Source: an uncultured Clostridia bacterium (lineage in GTDB: Bacteria; Bacillota; Clostridia; Christensenellales; Aristaeellaceae). From it: a stretch of 43,890 nucleotides of DNA. Below, in pieces: positions 8,723 through 15,677 of this stretch. The position numbers and the translations under genes are program-made. The stretch is from positions 1 to 43,890 of the forward strand of contig CAMOYA010000008.1 of NCBI GenBank assembly GCA_946629635.1, written 5' to 3'. The notes under the pieces are model-generated. The model was given only the letters and a program-made list of their open reading frames with translations. It did no database searches and was not told where the DNA came from. Each line of letters begins with the position of its first letter. Position 1 is the first letter of the stretch.

Positions 8723-8751
8723 TTGAAAAACAGAATGGAAATCCATACAAT
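8723..8751 (+). promoter_or_regulatory. Promoter of the thioredoxin-like/TSUP operon
   Basis: TTGAAA (8723-8728), 17 bp, TACAAT (8746-8751). The spacer contains ATGGA-AA-TCCAT (8735-8746), a small palindrome that could be an operator between the -35 and -10. The start is expected near 8758, leaving a leader of about 45 bases with a GGAGAG ribosome site. Confidence 0.65.
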
Positions 8752-8802
8752 ACCGGATGTGTTGACCGAAGATAATGGATTGTTGCGAAGGAGAGTGTCG
8801 AA

Positions 8803-9846
8803 ATGTTCAAAAAATGGATGAGCATGGTTCTGTGCCTGCTGCTGATCTTCCCGATGGTGCCCGCCGCCCAGGCGGAGGCTGAGAAGGAGAAGGTGCCGCA
8901 GGTGGGCATTGCCCTGGCGTATCCGGATGCCTTTGGCGAGACCGTTTATCCTACGTATTCCGCCGTTGAAATCATATCCAGGGATCCTTACGTTGCGGCA
9001 CTGCTCATGGTTTATTTCGTGATGCCCAGAGAAGAGTTTTCCGCGCTGCAGAAAAAGGCCTCGCAGCTGTCGGAGGAAGAACATGCCTATATCAGCACGA
9101 TGCAGATGATGCCGGGTTTTGCGCTGGTAACAGAATCCAGTCTTCCGGAAACGCTGGGCATGATCGGCATGGCGAACAGGGAAGCTGTGGAGCTGGGTTC
9201 CGCCGAGGGATTTCATTTTTATTACGTATCCGTTCCGGAAGATCATTTCCTGAACACGCTCAGGGAAAAGAGACCCGATCTGACGGATGCGGAAGCGGCG
9301 GACATGCGCAGCACGATTCAGGCGGATCTGGAGATGGCCCGGCGGGCCTTCCTGCAGACGCTGGAAGATGCTGATTATTTTGCTCCGACAACGGGAAATG
9401 AGCCGGTAACCGGGCGGACGGTCCGGTTCGAAACGCTGGATCTGTACGGGAAGACGGTTACGAGCGAGGAGCTGTTCGCAGCCAACCGGATCACCATGGT
9501 GAACGTCTGGGGAACCTGGTGCCCGTGGTGCATGCAGGAGATGGAAGAGCTGGTGCAGATTCACGCCTGGCTGCAGGAAAACGGTTGCGGCGTGCTCGGG
9601 CTGGACTATGAGCAAGAAACCGGAGAAGCCATCAACGAAATGGTGAGGAACACTCTCGAGCAGTTTGGCGCGGCGTATCCGAACGTGATATATCCGCTCA
9701 ATGCAGCGGGGCTGGAGGTAACAGGCTATCCAACCACCTTTTTCGTGGACAGCGAGGGCCGGATGATGGCGGAGCCCGTTGTTGGCGCCAATGTGGAGGC
9801 GTATCGGCAGACGATGGAAAGACTGCTGGAAGAGATCAAGGAATGA
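8803..9846 (+). CDS. Exported TlpA/ResA-like thioredoxin protein with a long N-terminal domain
   Basis: A 347-residue exported protein. A signal peptide (about 1-24, ending AAQAEA) is followed by about 180 residues I cannot assign, then a thioredoxin fold from about residue 205. The redox motif is WCPWC (C240, C243) and the cis-proline loop is GYPTTFFVD near 310, both typical of TlpA/ResA-type thiol reductases or oxidases acting outside the membrane. The GLDYEQE segment after the redox helix also fits that family. The ribosome site GGAGAG precedes ATG 8803. The following TSUP permease starts 18 bp downstream, so the two are probably one operon. What the N-terminal domain does is unknown. Confidence 0.85.
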   Translation: MFKKWMSMVLCLLLIFPMVPAAQAEAEKEKVPQVGIALAYPDAFGETVYPTYSAVEIISRDPYVAALLMVYFVMPREEFSALQKKASQLSEEEHAYISTMQMMPGFALVTESSLPETLGMIGMANREAVELGSAEGFHFYYVSVPEDHFLNTLREKRPDLTDAEAADMRSTIQADLEMARRAFLQTLEDADYFAPTTGNEPVTGRTVRFETLDLYGKTVTSEELFAANRITMVNVWGTWCPWCMQEMEELVQIHAWLQENGCGVLGLDYEQETGEAINEMVRNTLEQFGAAYPNVIYPLNAAGLEVTGYPTTFFVDSEGRMMAEPVVGANVEAYRQTMERLLEEIKE

Positions 9847-9864
9847 TAAAGGAAGTAAAGTAAA

Positions 9865-10626
9865 TTGGAGCTGACACCTGTCACATTTCTGATCGTCTGT
9901 CCGCTGGTGTTTCTGGCAGGGCTGGTGGATTCCATCGGCGGCGGAGGCGGACTGATTTCGCTGCCTGCGTATCTGTTCGCGGGACTGCCGGTTCATTCGG
10001 CCATTGCGACGAACAAGCTTTCCTCCTCCATCGGGACTTCGGTTTCAGTTGCACGGTTTATTCGCCGCGGACTGGTTAACCTGAAGCTGGCGGTGCCTTC
10101 CGTGGTCGCCGCAATCGGGGGATCGGCGCTGGGGGCCAATCTGGCGCTTTCCGTCAGCGATGAGGCGATGAGGTATATTCTTTTTGCCGTGCTTCCCCTG
10201 GCCGCATTCTTCGTGCTGAACCGGAAAACGTTTCGGGACGAGGGCAAGCACGAGGTCGTTGCGGATCAGCGCACCACGATCGTCTGTCTGATTTCCGCAT
10301 TCGTGATTGGTATGTATGACGGATTTTACGGCCCGGGGACAGGCACATTTCTGATTATCGCTTTCACCGTGTTCGCTCGGATGACTGTGACATCCGCCAA
10401 CGCGCAGGCAAAGATCATTAATCTAACGGCCAATATATCGTCCCTGGCGGTTTATCTGGTCAACGGCCAGGTGCTGATTCCGCTGGGGCTGGCGGCGGCC
10501 GTCTGCAACATGGCCGGGAACTATGTGGGTTCCGGGCTGGCACTTCAGCAGGGCACCCGGATCGTCAGACCGGTCATCATCGGCGTGCTGATTCTGCTGA
10601 TGTCCAAGATCATCTTTGGATGGTAG
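9865..10626 (+). CDS. TSUP (TauE/SafE) family membrane permease
   Basis: A 253-residue integral membrane protein with about eight hydrophobic segments. Family signatures appear in both repeat halves: GLVDSIGGGGGLISLPAYL near residue 19, ATNKLSSS near 48 and GMYDGFYGPGTGTFLIIAF near 150. TSUP proteins move sulfur-containing or organic anions such as sulfite, sulfoacetate or taurine breakdown products; the substrate here cannot be told. The start is TTG at 9865 behind GGAAG; in-frame TAA at 9856-9858 excludes anything longer. It follows the exported thioredoxin-like protein by 18 bp, which hints at sulfur or thiol chemistry outside the cell, an inference only. Confidence 0.88.
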   Translation: MELTPVTFLIVCPLVFLAGLVDSIGGGGGLISLPAYLFAGLPVHSAIATNKLSSSIGTSVSVARFIRRGLVNLKLAVPSVVAAIGGSALGANLALSVSDEAMRYILFAVLPLAAFFVLNRKTFRDEGKHEVVADQRTTIVCLISAFVIGMYDGFYGPGTGTFLIIAFTVFARMTVTSANAQAKIINLTANISSLAVYLVNGQVLIPLGLAAAVCNMAGNYVGSGLALQQGTRIVRPVIIGVLILLMSKIIFGW

Positions 10627-10643
10627 ATGCTGATGACAGTGCA

Positions 10644-10673
10644 TTGACCGATCCAGCGGATATATGTTAGAAT
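10644..10673 (+). promoter_or_regulatory. Promoter of the 10707 membrane-protein gene
   Basis: TTGACC (10644-10649), 18 bp, TAGAAT (10668-10673). The start is expected near 10680. A strong GGGAGG ribosome site then lies ahead of ATG 10707. Confidence 0.65.
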
Positions 10674-10706
10674 CGGTAAAACCGGATTTGTTGGGAGGAT
10701 CATCAA

Positions 10707-11678
10707 ATGGACAATCAAACGGTTTACAGAAAAACACTTACGTTTTCGCTTCATCAGCTTTTGTGGGACTGCATTACGCTTCTGCTGCTGGGCGGACTGG
10801 GAATTGCCGGCTTTTTCATCGCAGACAGGACATTTGACAAGGGCCTGATCGGCCTGGCCGTCGGCCTTGTGATCGGTCTGGTGCTGGTGATCATCGTTGT
10901 ACGGTACAATTCCTTCCGCTTTAAGGCGGCCCAGATCGGCATGATGACCCGGGCCGTGACGGAGGGGGATCTGCCGGATGACGTGATGGGAGAAGGCAAG
11001 GCGCTCGTCAGCAGCCGTTTTTCCACCGTGGCCGGCTATTTTGCGGCAACATCGATCATCAAGGGTATTTTCAATGAAATCGGACGCGGCATCACGAAGC
11101 TGGGCGAGTCGATCGGAGGGGAGAACGGCAACGCCGTCGGCAGCGCGATCTCCCTCGTGATTCAGACCATTGTTTCCTATCTGTGCGACTGCTGCCTGGG
11201 ATGGGTGTTCTATCGAAGCCAGATCACCGCTCCGAAGGCAACGCTTGAAGGCGCGGTCATCTTCTTCAAGCATGGCAGGACATTTGCGAAGAACATGGCC
11301 CGGGTATTTGTTTTTGCTGCCGTTTCGCTGATCCTGATCGGCGGGCTTTTCGGCGGTATTGCGTTCGTGATCTTTTCCAGGTTCCCTGCCTGGTTTGATA
11401 CCCTTGCCACGGAAGTGGGCGAAGCTGTTGCCAGAAGCGGAAAAGAGGTTCCGGAATGGGTGTCCGATCCGAAGATGCTGATGATCATTTCGGCGGCTCT
11501 GGTCGGCGTGATCATCTGGAGACTGCTTCATTCCACGTTTGTCCGCCCGTATGTTCTGGTGGGCGTGCTGCGCAACTATATGGCTTCCGGCGTGAATGAT
11601 ATTCCCGGTGAGACCGAGCTGGCGATGCTGGACGGGAAGAGCGCCAAATTCAGGAAGCTCCATACGGAAGCTGTGTAA
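10707..11678 (+). CDS. Uncharacterised multi-pass membrane protein
   Basis: I do not recognise this 323-residue protein. Two hydrophobic segments form a hairpin near 20-40 and 47-66. A polar or amphipathic stretch follows (about 68-150), then membrane segments near 151-173, 202-226 and 256-275. The region ISLVIQTIVSYLCDCCLGW has a Cys-rich patch (CDCC). The pattern of a short N-terminal hairpin, a conserved-looking middle and a cytosolic C-terminal tail resembles unnamed Firmicutes membrane proteins, but nothing supports a function. It has its own promoter (10644-10673) and an apparent terminator (11694-11723), so it is monocistronic. Start ATG 10707 with GGGAGG 8 bp upstream. Confidence 0.7.
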   Translation: MDNQTVYRKTLTFSLHQLLWDCITLLLLGGLGIAGFFIADRTFDKGLIGLAVGLVIGLVLVIIVVRYNSFRFKAAQIGMMTRAVTEGDLPDDVMGEGKALVSSRFSTVAGYFAATSIIKGIFNEIGRGITKLGESIGGENGNAVGSAISLVIQTIVSYLCDCCLGWVFYRSQITAPKATLEGAVIFFKHGRTFAKNMARVFVFAAVSLILIGGLFGGIAFVIFSRFPAWFDTLATEVGEAVARSGKEVPEWVSDPKMLMIISAALVGVIIWRLLHSTFVRPYVLVGVLRNYMASGVNDIPGETELAMLDGKSAKFRKLHTEAV

Positions 11679-11693
11679 CGGAACAGGATTTCA

Positions 11694-11723
11694 AAAACGG
11701 CGTGATGCTTTTCACGCCGTTTT
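11694..11723 (+). terminator. Intrinsic terminator, perfect 12-bp stem
   Basis: AAAACGGCGTGA (11694-11705), loop TGCTTT, TCACGCCGTTTT (11712-11723). The A and T runs are part of the stem, so it should work in both directions. It lies 15 bp after the membrane-protein stop. Confidence 0.8.
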
Positions 11724-11755
11724 GATCAACACCATCTGATGAGGAGGAATGAACA

Positions 11756-12175
11756 ATGAAGGATCCAAACTGCGGTTACTGTGTGGGCGGGGAGCCTCTG
11801 GCTGCCTTCGGGATTAAAATCTGCGATCTGAGCGTCAGCCAGCTGATCCTGTTTAAGGAACAGAGCCATCCGGGACGCTGCATCGTGGCATACAAAGAGC
11901 ATGTCAGCGAGATCGTCAATATCTCCGATGAGGAGCGGAATGCATTTTTCGCTGACGTGAACCGGGCGGCGAAGGCCATTCATGCGGCGTTCCATCCGGA
12001 CAAGGTCAATTACGGCGCATACGGAGATACGGGGTGTCATCTGCACATGCATCTTGTGCCGAAATATCGGGATGAGTTTGAATGGGGCGGGGTATTCGCC
12101 ATGAATCCGCAGCAGAAATTCCTGACGGATGCCGAATATGAGGAAATGATCCGGAAGATCCGGGACAATCTGTAA
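11756..12175 (+). CDS. HIT-family nucleotide hydrolase/transferase
   Basis: A 139-residue cytosolic HIT protein. The histidine triad is present as HLHMHLV (H95, H97, H99), with H97 or H99 the nucleophile that forms a nucleotidyl intermediate in this family. An N-terminal CGYC pair (C6, C9) resembles the CxxC zinc-binding start of many HIT hydrolases, although its partner residues are not obvious. The glycine-rich segment normally preceding the triad is degenerate (NYGAYGDTG). The substrate may be a dinucleoside polyphosphate, nucleoside phosphoramidate or similar. Start ATG 11756 behind GAGGAGGA. It sits between a terminator and the L,D-transpeptidase 31 bp downstream. I see no clear promoter in the short gap, so it may rely on read-through. 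Confidence 0.88.
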   Translation: MKDPNCGYCVGGEPLAAFGIKICDLSVSQLILFKEQSHPGRCIVAYKEHVSEIVNISDEERNAFFADVNRAAKAIHAAFHPDKVNYGAYGDTGCHLHMHLVPKYRDEFEWGGVFAMNPQQKFLTDAEYEEMIRKIRDNL

Positions 12176-12206
12176 TCACGGATGACTCACGGACGGGGAG
12201 GTAACG

Positions 12207-13586
12207 ATGAAGCTGATCCGACGGATCGCCGGAATCCTGCTTCTGGCGATGCTGTATGCTTTGCCGGCAACGGCTCTGGAGATATCCGCGCCTGCTTCCG
12301 TGCGCCCGTTTGACGATATTGTGATCCGGGTGCAGAGCGGGCAGGCCGGCAAACTGACCATTCAGGCCTTTCACGGCGGGATGAAAATGAAAAGCCCCGT
12401 TCCGGAAACCGAGATTCCGGCAGGTACATCTGAGTTCCCATGGGATGCCCTGAATTTCGGCGGCGAACCTGTCCCCCCGGGCCCCGTGACGCTGAAAGGC
12501 ATCCTGAAGCTGGAGGACGGGAGCACGGCAGAAGCGGAGTTCACGGCCAACGCGGTGATGCCCAGGACTGCGGTCGTGGCTTGCCTGCCCTCTGCCAGGA
12601 TGTTCTGCGCGGACGGAAGGCATGTACTGAAGATCGAATGCGCCCTGTCCGCTGCCGGAACCTGCCGGCTGTTCCTGGCCCCCAAGGATGATCCGGAAAA
12701 CATTCTGTGGCGGACGACCATGGAATGCGACGGGCGTGAACCGGTCGCTTTCAGCTGGAACGGCCGGGTCGGCGGAAAGTGCTGTCCACCCGGGGAATAT
12801 GTTTTTACAGCGACCACGTTTCCACGGGAAATGTATACCCAGACGGCAGAGGTTACCGTCGTTTCCGAAATGGAACCGCTGGAGATCGGGCTGACAGGCG
12901 GTCTGATTCCGGAAGACCTTTCGGATGATGAAGCCGTATGGAAAGCGCTGACTGCACCTGTGGTTGTCGGCAACGGACCGGAAGGAAAGGGCCTTTACAT
13001 CAGCGACAAGGTGGATGGCCGGTACGTGAAGGGATGGTCCGTTTCCTGCAGGACCGTCGGGGTGGACGTGCTGGAGCTGTGCGATGACGGCTGGGTGAAG
13101 ATTGGCGCATGGGTGCAGCAGGGTGGATATTACCGTGAGGGATACGTGAAAAAGGATATGCTTCAGGTGATCCGCCCCAATACTTCATACGGCGCGGTGC
13201 TGGACAAGAAGGCCCAGACCATGACCGTATATGCGGACGGTCATCCGATCGGAACCATGGCGGTATCCACCGGCTACACAGACGGAGAGAACCGCAGGGC
13301 GGACACGCACAGCGGGGTATATCTGCTGGGAACCCGGATGAAGGACTTCAGGCGCGAAGGCTTCGTCTACCGGTATCCGATCCGGATTGACGGGCCGAAC
13401 CTGATTCACTCCGTCGGTTATCAGGAACATAACCGGGTGAAGGATTATTCTGAACAGATTGCGACCCTCGGCCAGAACGTAAGCCACGGATGCGTAAGGA
13501 TGGATATCCGGGGTGAAATCAATGCCTGGTGGGTGTGGACGCACATGGGAAAGGACTGCAAGATCATCATTACGCCGGGAACGTGA
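12207..13586 (+). CDS. Exported L,D-transpeptidase (YkuD domain) with N-terminal Ig-like and SH3-like regions
   Basis: A 459-residue cell-wall enzyme. A signal peptide (1-23) is followed by two FlgD-like Ig segments (about 25-115 and 120-222; note PWDALNFGGEPVPPG and FSWNGRVGGKCCPPGEY). Next comes an SH3-like stretch (about 270-325, WVKIGAWVQQGGYYREGYV) and the YkuD catalytic domain from about 329. The active-site motif is SHGCVRMD with C429. Such enzymes make 3-3 cross-links in peptidoglycan or attach proteins. Start ATG 12207 behind GGGGAGG. The stop codon lies in the loop of the terminator at 13574-13600. It appears co-transcribed with the HIT gene, without an obvious functional tie. Confidence 0.88.
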   Translation: MKLIRRIAGILLLAMLYALPATALEISAPASVRPFDDIVIRVQSGQAGKLTIQAFHGGMKMKSPVPETEIPAGTSEFPWDALNFGGEPVPPGPVTLKGILKLEDGSTAEAEFTANAVMPRTAVVACLPSARMFCADGRHVLKIECALSAAGTCRLFLAPKDDPENILWRTTMECDGREPVAFSWNGRVGGKCCPPGEYVFTATTFPREMYTQTAEVTVVSEMEPLEIGLTGGLIPEDLSDDEAVWKALTAPVVVGNGPEGKGLYISDKVDGRYVKGWSVSCRTVGVDVLELCDDGWVKIGAWVQQGGYYREGYVKKDMLQVIRPNTSYGAVLDKKAQTMTVYADGHPIGTMAVSTGYTDGENRRADTHSGVYLLGTRMKDFRREGFVYRYPIRIDGPNLIHSVGYQEHNRVKDYSEQIATLGQNVSHGCVRMDIRGEINAWWVWTHMGKDCKIIITPGT

Positions 13587-13600
13587 TTCCCGGCTGTTTT
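13574..13600 (+). terminator. Intrinsic terminator overlapping the transpeptidase stop
   Basis: GCCGGGAA (13574-13581), loop CGTGA holding the TGA stop, TTCCCGGC (13587-13594), then TGTTTT. Termination is therefore built into the last codons of the gene. Confidence 0.8.
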
Positions 13601-13672
13601 CAGCTTCGCCGGATGCTCATTATGCGCTTTCGGAGATTCTTGAGAGCATTTGCGTGATCCTTCAAGGGGTAC

Positions 13673-13701
13673 TGGAAAGAATGACCCAAAGCGAGTATAA
13701 T
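13673..13701 (+). promoter_or_regulatory. Promoter of the PAP2/pseudouridine synthase operon
   Basis: TGGAAA (13673-13678), 17 bp, TATAAT (13696-13701). The start is expected near 13708, 24 bases before ATG 13732. Confidence 0.6.
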
Positions 13702-13731
13702 ACAACGGATTAATCCAAAGGAGTGAAACCG

Positions 13732-14700
13732 ATGACCGGTAACAGCTTCTACTTCCCATGGGAAGTATCCCTGATCGAGGGGCTTCAGAATACGTTGGGA
13801 GCCTTTGGCGGCACATTGGCGAAGATCCTTTCCACCATCGGAGGAGAGACATTTTCCATGGTGGTTCTGCTGTTCGTCCTGTTCTGCTGGAGCAAGGAGA
13901 GGGGAAAGCGTGCCAGCCTGACGATGCTGACGGCCAGCCTGTGGTTTCCGATGATCAAGAATGTGGTTCTGCGGATCCGTCCGTACATGGAGCATCAGAC
14001 GATCACAGCACTGCAGCTTCCGGAACGGGATGCAGGAGCGATGGACATCGTTCAGCAGGGATATTCATTCCCCAGCGGGCACAGTGCCATGTCGGCTTCC
14101 ATGTATGTCAGTATCGCGTTGGAGGTGAAAAAACGCTGGATGTGGTTTCTTGCCATTGCCATCTGTATCCTGATCGGTTTTTCCCGCTTCCTGGCCGGCG
14201 TGCACTATCCCACCGATGTGCTTGCCGGCTGGGCCGTGGGTATTCTGGCGATCGGTTTCTGCATGCTCCTGCAGAAATATGTTCAGAAGGAATGGGTACG
14301 GAACGTGATTGTTCTCTCGATCGGCCTGACAGGGCTCTTCTGGTGCAGAAGCCGTGATTATTATTCCGCTTTGGGGATTATGATCGGGTATACCATCGCT
14401 GCTCCGATCGAGGAAAAATACATTGGCTTCACGGATACCCGGAAACCGCTGTCCGCTGTTCTCCGGATTGCCGGCGTTATGTTGATCTATTTCATCCTGA
14501 ACACGCTGATGAAAATGCCGTTCAGCAATGAATTCCTGGACAGCGGAACCTTCGGGGCCAACATGATCCGCACGGCCAGATACGCCATCATCATGGTGAT
14601 TTCCCTGGGTATATATCCCAGAGCTTTTCCGCTGTATGACCGGATCGGAAAGAAAGATCACAATCAGAAAAGTGATCAACAGCGCTTTTCTGCATTATGA
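13732..14700 (+). CDS. PAP2-family membrane phosphatase
   Basis: A 322-residue integral membrane phosphatase. The three parts of the PAP2 active site are complete: KNVVLRIRP (KX6RP), SFPSGHS (PSGH) and SRFLAGVHYPTD (SRX5HX3D, with the catalytic histidine). Members remove phosphate from lipids such as undecaprenyl pyrophosphate, phosphatidate or phosphatidylglycerophosphate; which one cannot be decided. About six membrane segments surround the motifs, and a C-terminal block (about 200-300) adds more helices, as in a Firmicutes subgroup. Start ATG 13732 is preferred over GTG 13723 because GGAG lies 8 bp before it. It overlaps the next gene by ATGA. Confidence 0.9.
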   Translation: MTGNSFYFPWEVSLIEGLQNTLGAFGGTLAKILSTIGGETFSMVVLLFVLFCWSKERGKRASLTMLTASLWFPMIKNVVLRIRPYMEHQTITALQLPERDAGAMDIVQQGYSFPSGHSAMSASMYVSIALEVKKRWMWFLAIAICILIGFSRFLAGVHYPTDVLAGWAVGILAIGFCMLLQKYVQKEWVRNVIVLSIGLTGLFWCRSRDYYSALGIMIGYTIAAPIEEKYIGFTDTRKPLSAVLRIAGVMLIYFILNTLMKMPFSNEFLDSGTFGANMIRTARYAIIMVISLGIYPRAFPLYDRIGKKDHNQKSDQQRFSAL

Positions 14701-15617
14701 CCGGATTGGACAATAAACGGATGGATCATGTGGTTTTGCCGGAGGAGGAAGGCCGGCGGGTTCGGGATATTCTGCGGCGGAGTATGGGCGTCAGCTACTC
14801 GGCGCTGAAGAGTGCCAAATGGGACGGACGGATCTTCCTGAACGGGGAGAATGTATTGACGGACACGAAGGTTCGGGAAGGGGACACGGTTTCCATCCTG
14901 TGGCCGCAACCGACACCGGTTTATCAGCCAAGGAAATATCGTATACCACTCGATATCCGATATGAGGACGGGCATCTGATCATCCTGAACAAACCGGCGC
15001 CACTGGCCAGCCAGAGCAGCCGGAACCATCCGGATGACAGCCTGGAAAATGCCGTATATACCTACCTGGGGTGTCCGGAAGGCTTTATCTACCGCCCGGT
15101 GAACCGGCTGGACAGGGGAACGAGCGGACTGATGGCCATTGCACGGACGCCGCATGCCCAGTTTCAGGCTCAGCAACAGCTGCATACGCCCCGTTTTCGC
15201 CGGCGCTACCTGGCGATGACAGACGGCATTCCGGAAAAACGCACGGGTGTGATTGACATGCCGATCGGAAAGGTGCCGGGCGCCACGGTGAAGCGGACAA
15301 TCGATCCGGACGGAAAGAGAAGCGTGACCCGGTACCGCGTGCTGCAGGATGACGGGAAGCACGCACTGATGCTGCTGGAGCTGGAGACGGGCCGAACCCA
15401 TCAGATCCGGGTTCATCTGAGCGCGATCGGCTGTCCGGTCCGGGGAGATTTCCTGTACGGGACGGAACAGCCGGATGCGTTTCCGGGAAGGTTTGCACTG
15501 CACAGCGCCATGCTGGAAATGGAGCATCCGATTACGGGAAAACCCCTCTGCTTTATTTCCCTTCCCGAATGGGCGGGTCCCCTCGGGACGGATGTTCTTT
15601 TCATGGACTTTGATTGA
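14697..15617 (+). CDS. RluA-family pseudouridine synthase
   Basis: A 306-residue RNA-modifying enzyme that isomerises uridine to pseudouridine in rRNA or tRNA. An S4-like RNA-binding segment (about 15-70, RRSMGVSYSALKSAKW) precedes the catalytic domain (about 85-290). The active-site aspartate is D139 in VNRLDRGTSGL; the more usual histidine before RLD is asparagine here, as in some Clostridia members. The ETGRTHQIRVH and RFALHSAML blocks fit RluA/RluD. The exact target nucleotide cannot be inferred. Start ATG 14697 overlaps the PAP2 stop by 4 bp, so translation is coupled. No terminator follows: the next promoter's -35 (15614) overlaps this stop codon. Confidence 0.9.
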   Translation: MTGLDNKRMDHVVLPEEEGRRVRDILRRSMGVSYSALKSAKWDGRIFLNGENVLTDTKVREGDTVSILWPQPTPVYQPRKYRIPLDIRYEDGHLIILNKPAPLASQSSRNHPDDSLENAVYTYLGCPEGFIYRPVNRLDRGTSGLMAIARTPHAQFQAQQQLHTPRFRRRYLAMTDGIPEKRTGVIDMPIGKVPGATVKRTIDPDGKRSVTRYRVLQDDGKHALMLLELETGRTHQIRVHLSAIGCPVRGDFLYGTEQPDAFPGRFALHSAMLEMEHPITGKPLCFISLPEWAGPLGTDVLFMDFD

Positions 15618-15642
15618 CTTTAAAACGTGAAAATCGTATAGT
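15614..15642 (+). promoter_or_regulatory. Promoter of the acyl-CoA synthetase-iorAB operon
   Basis: TTGACT (15614-15619), 17 bp, TATAGT (15637-15642). The predicted start near 15649 lies after an in-frame ATG at 15645, so that ATG cannot be the start if this promoter is used. The downstream ATG 15678 with GGAA then decides the protein start. Confidence 0.65.
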
Positions 15643-15677
15643 TAATGGCATATGAAACCGGAAAGGAACCAGAGCAC

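Noticed and set aside
15645-15677. ATG 15645 as acyl-CoA synthetase start
   Set aside because: It lies just before the predicted transcription start and lacks a ribosome site.
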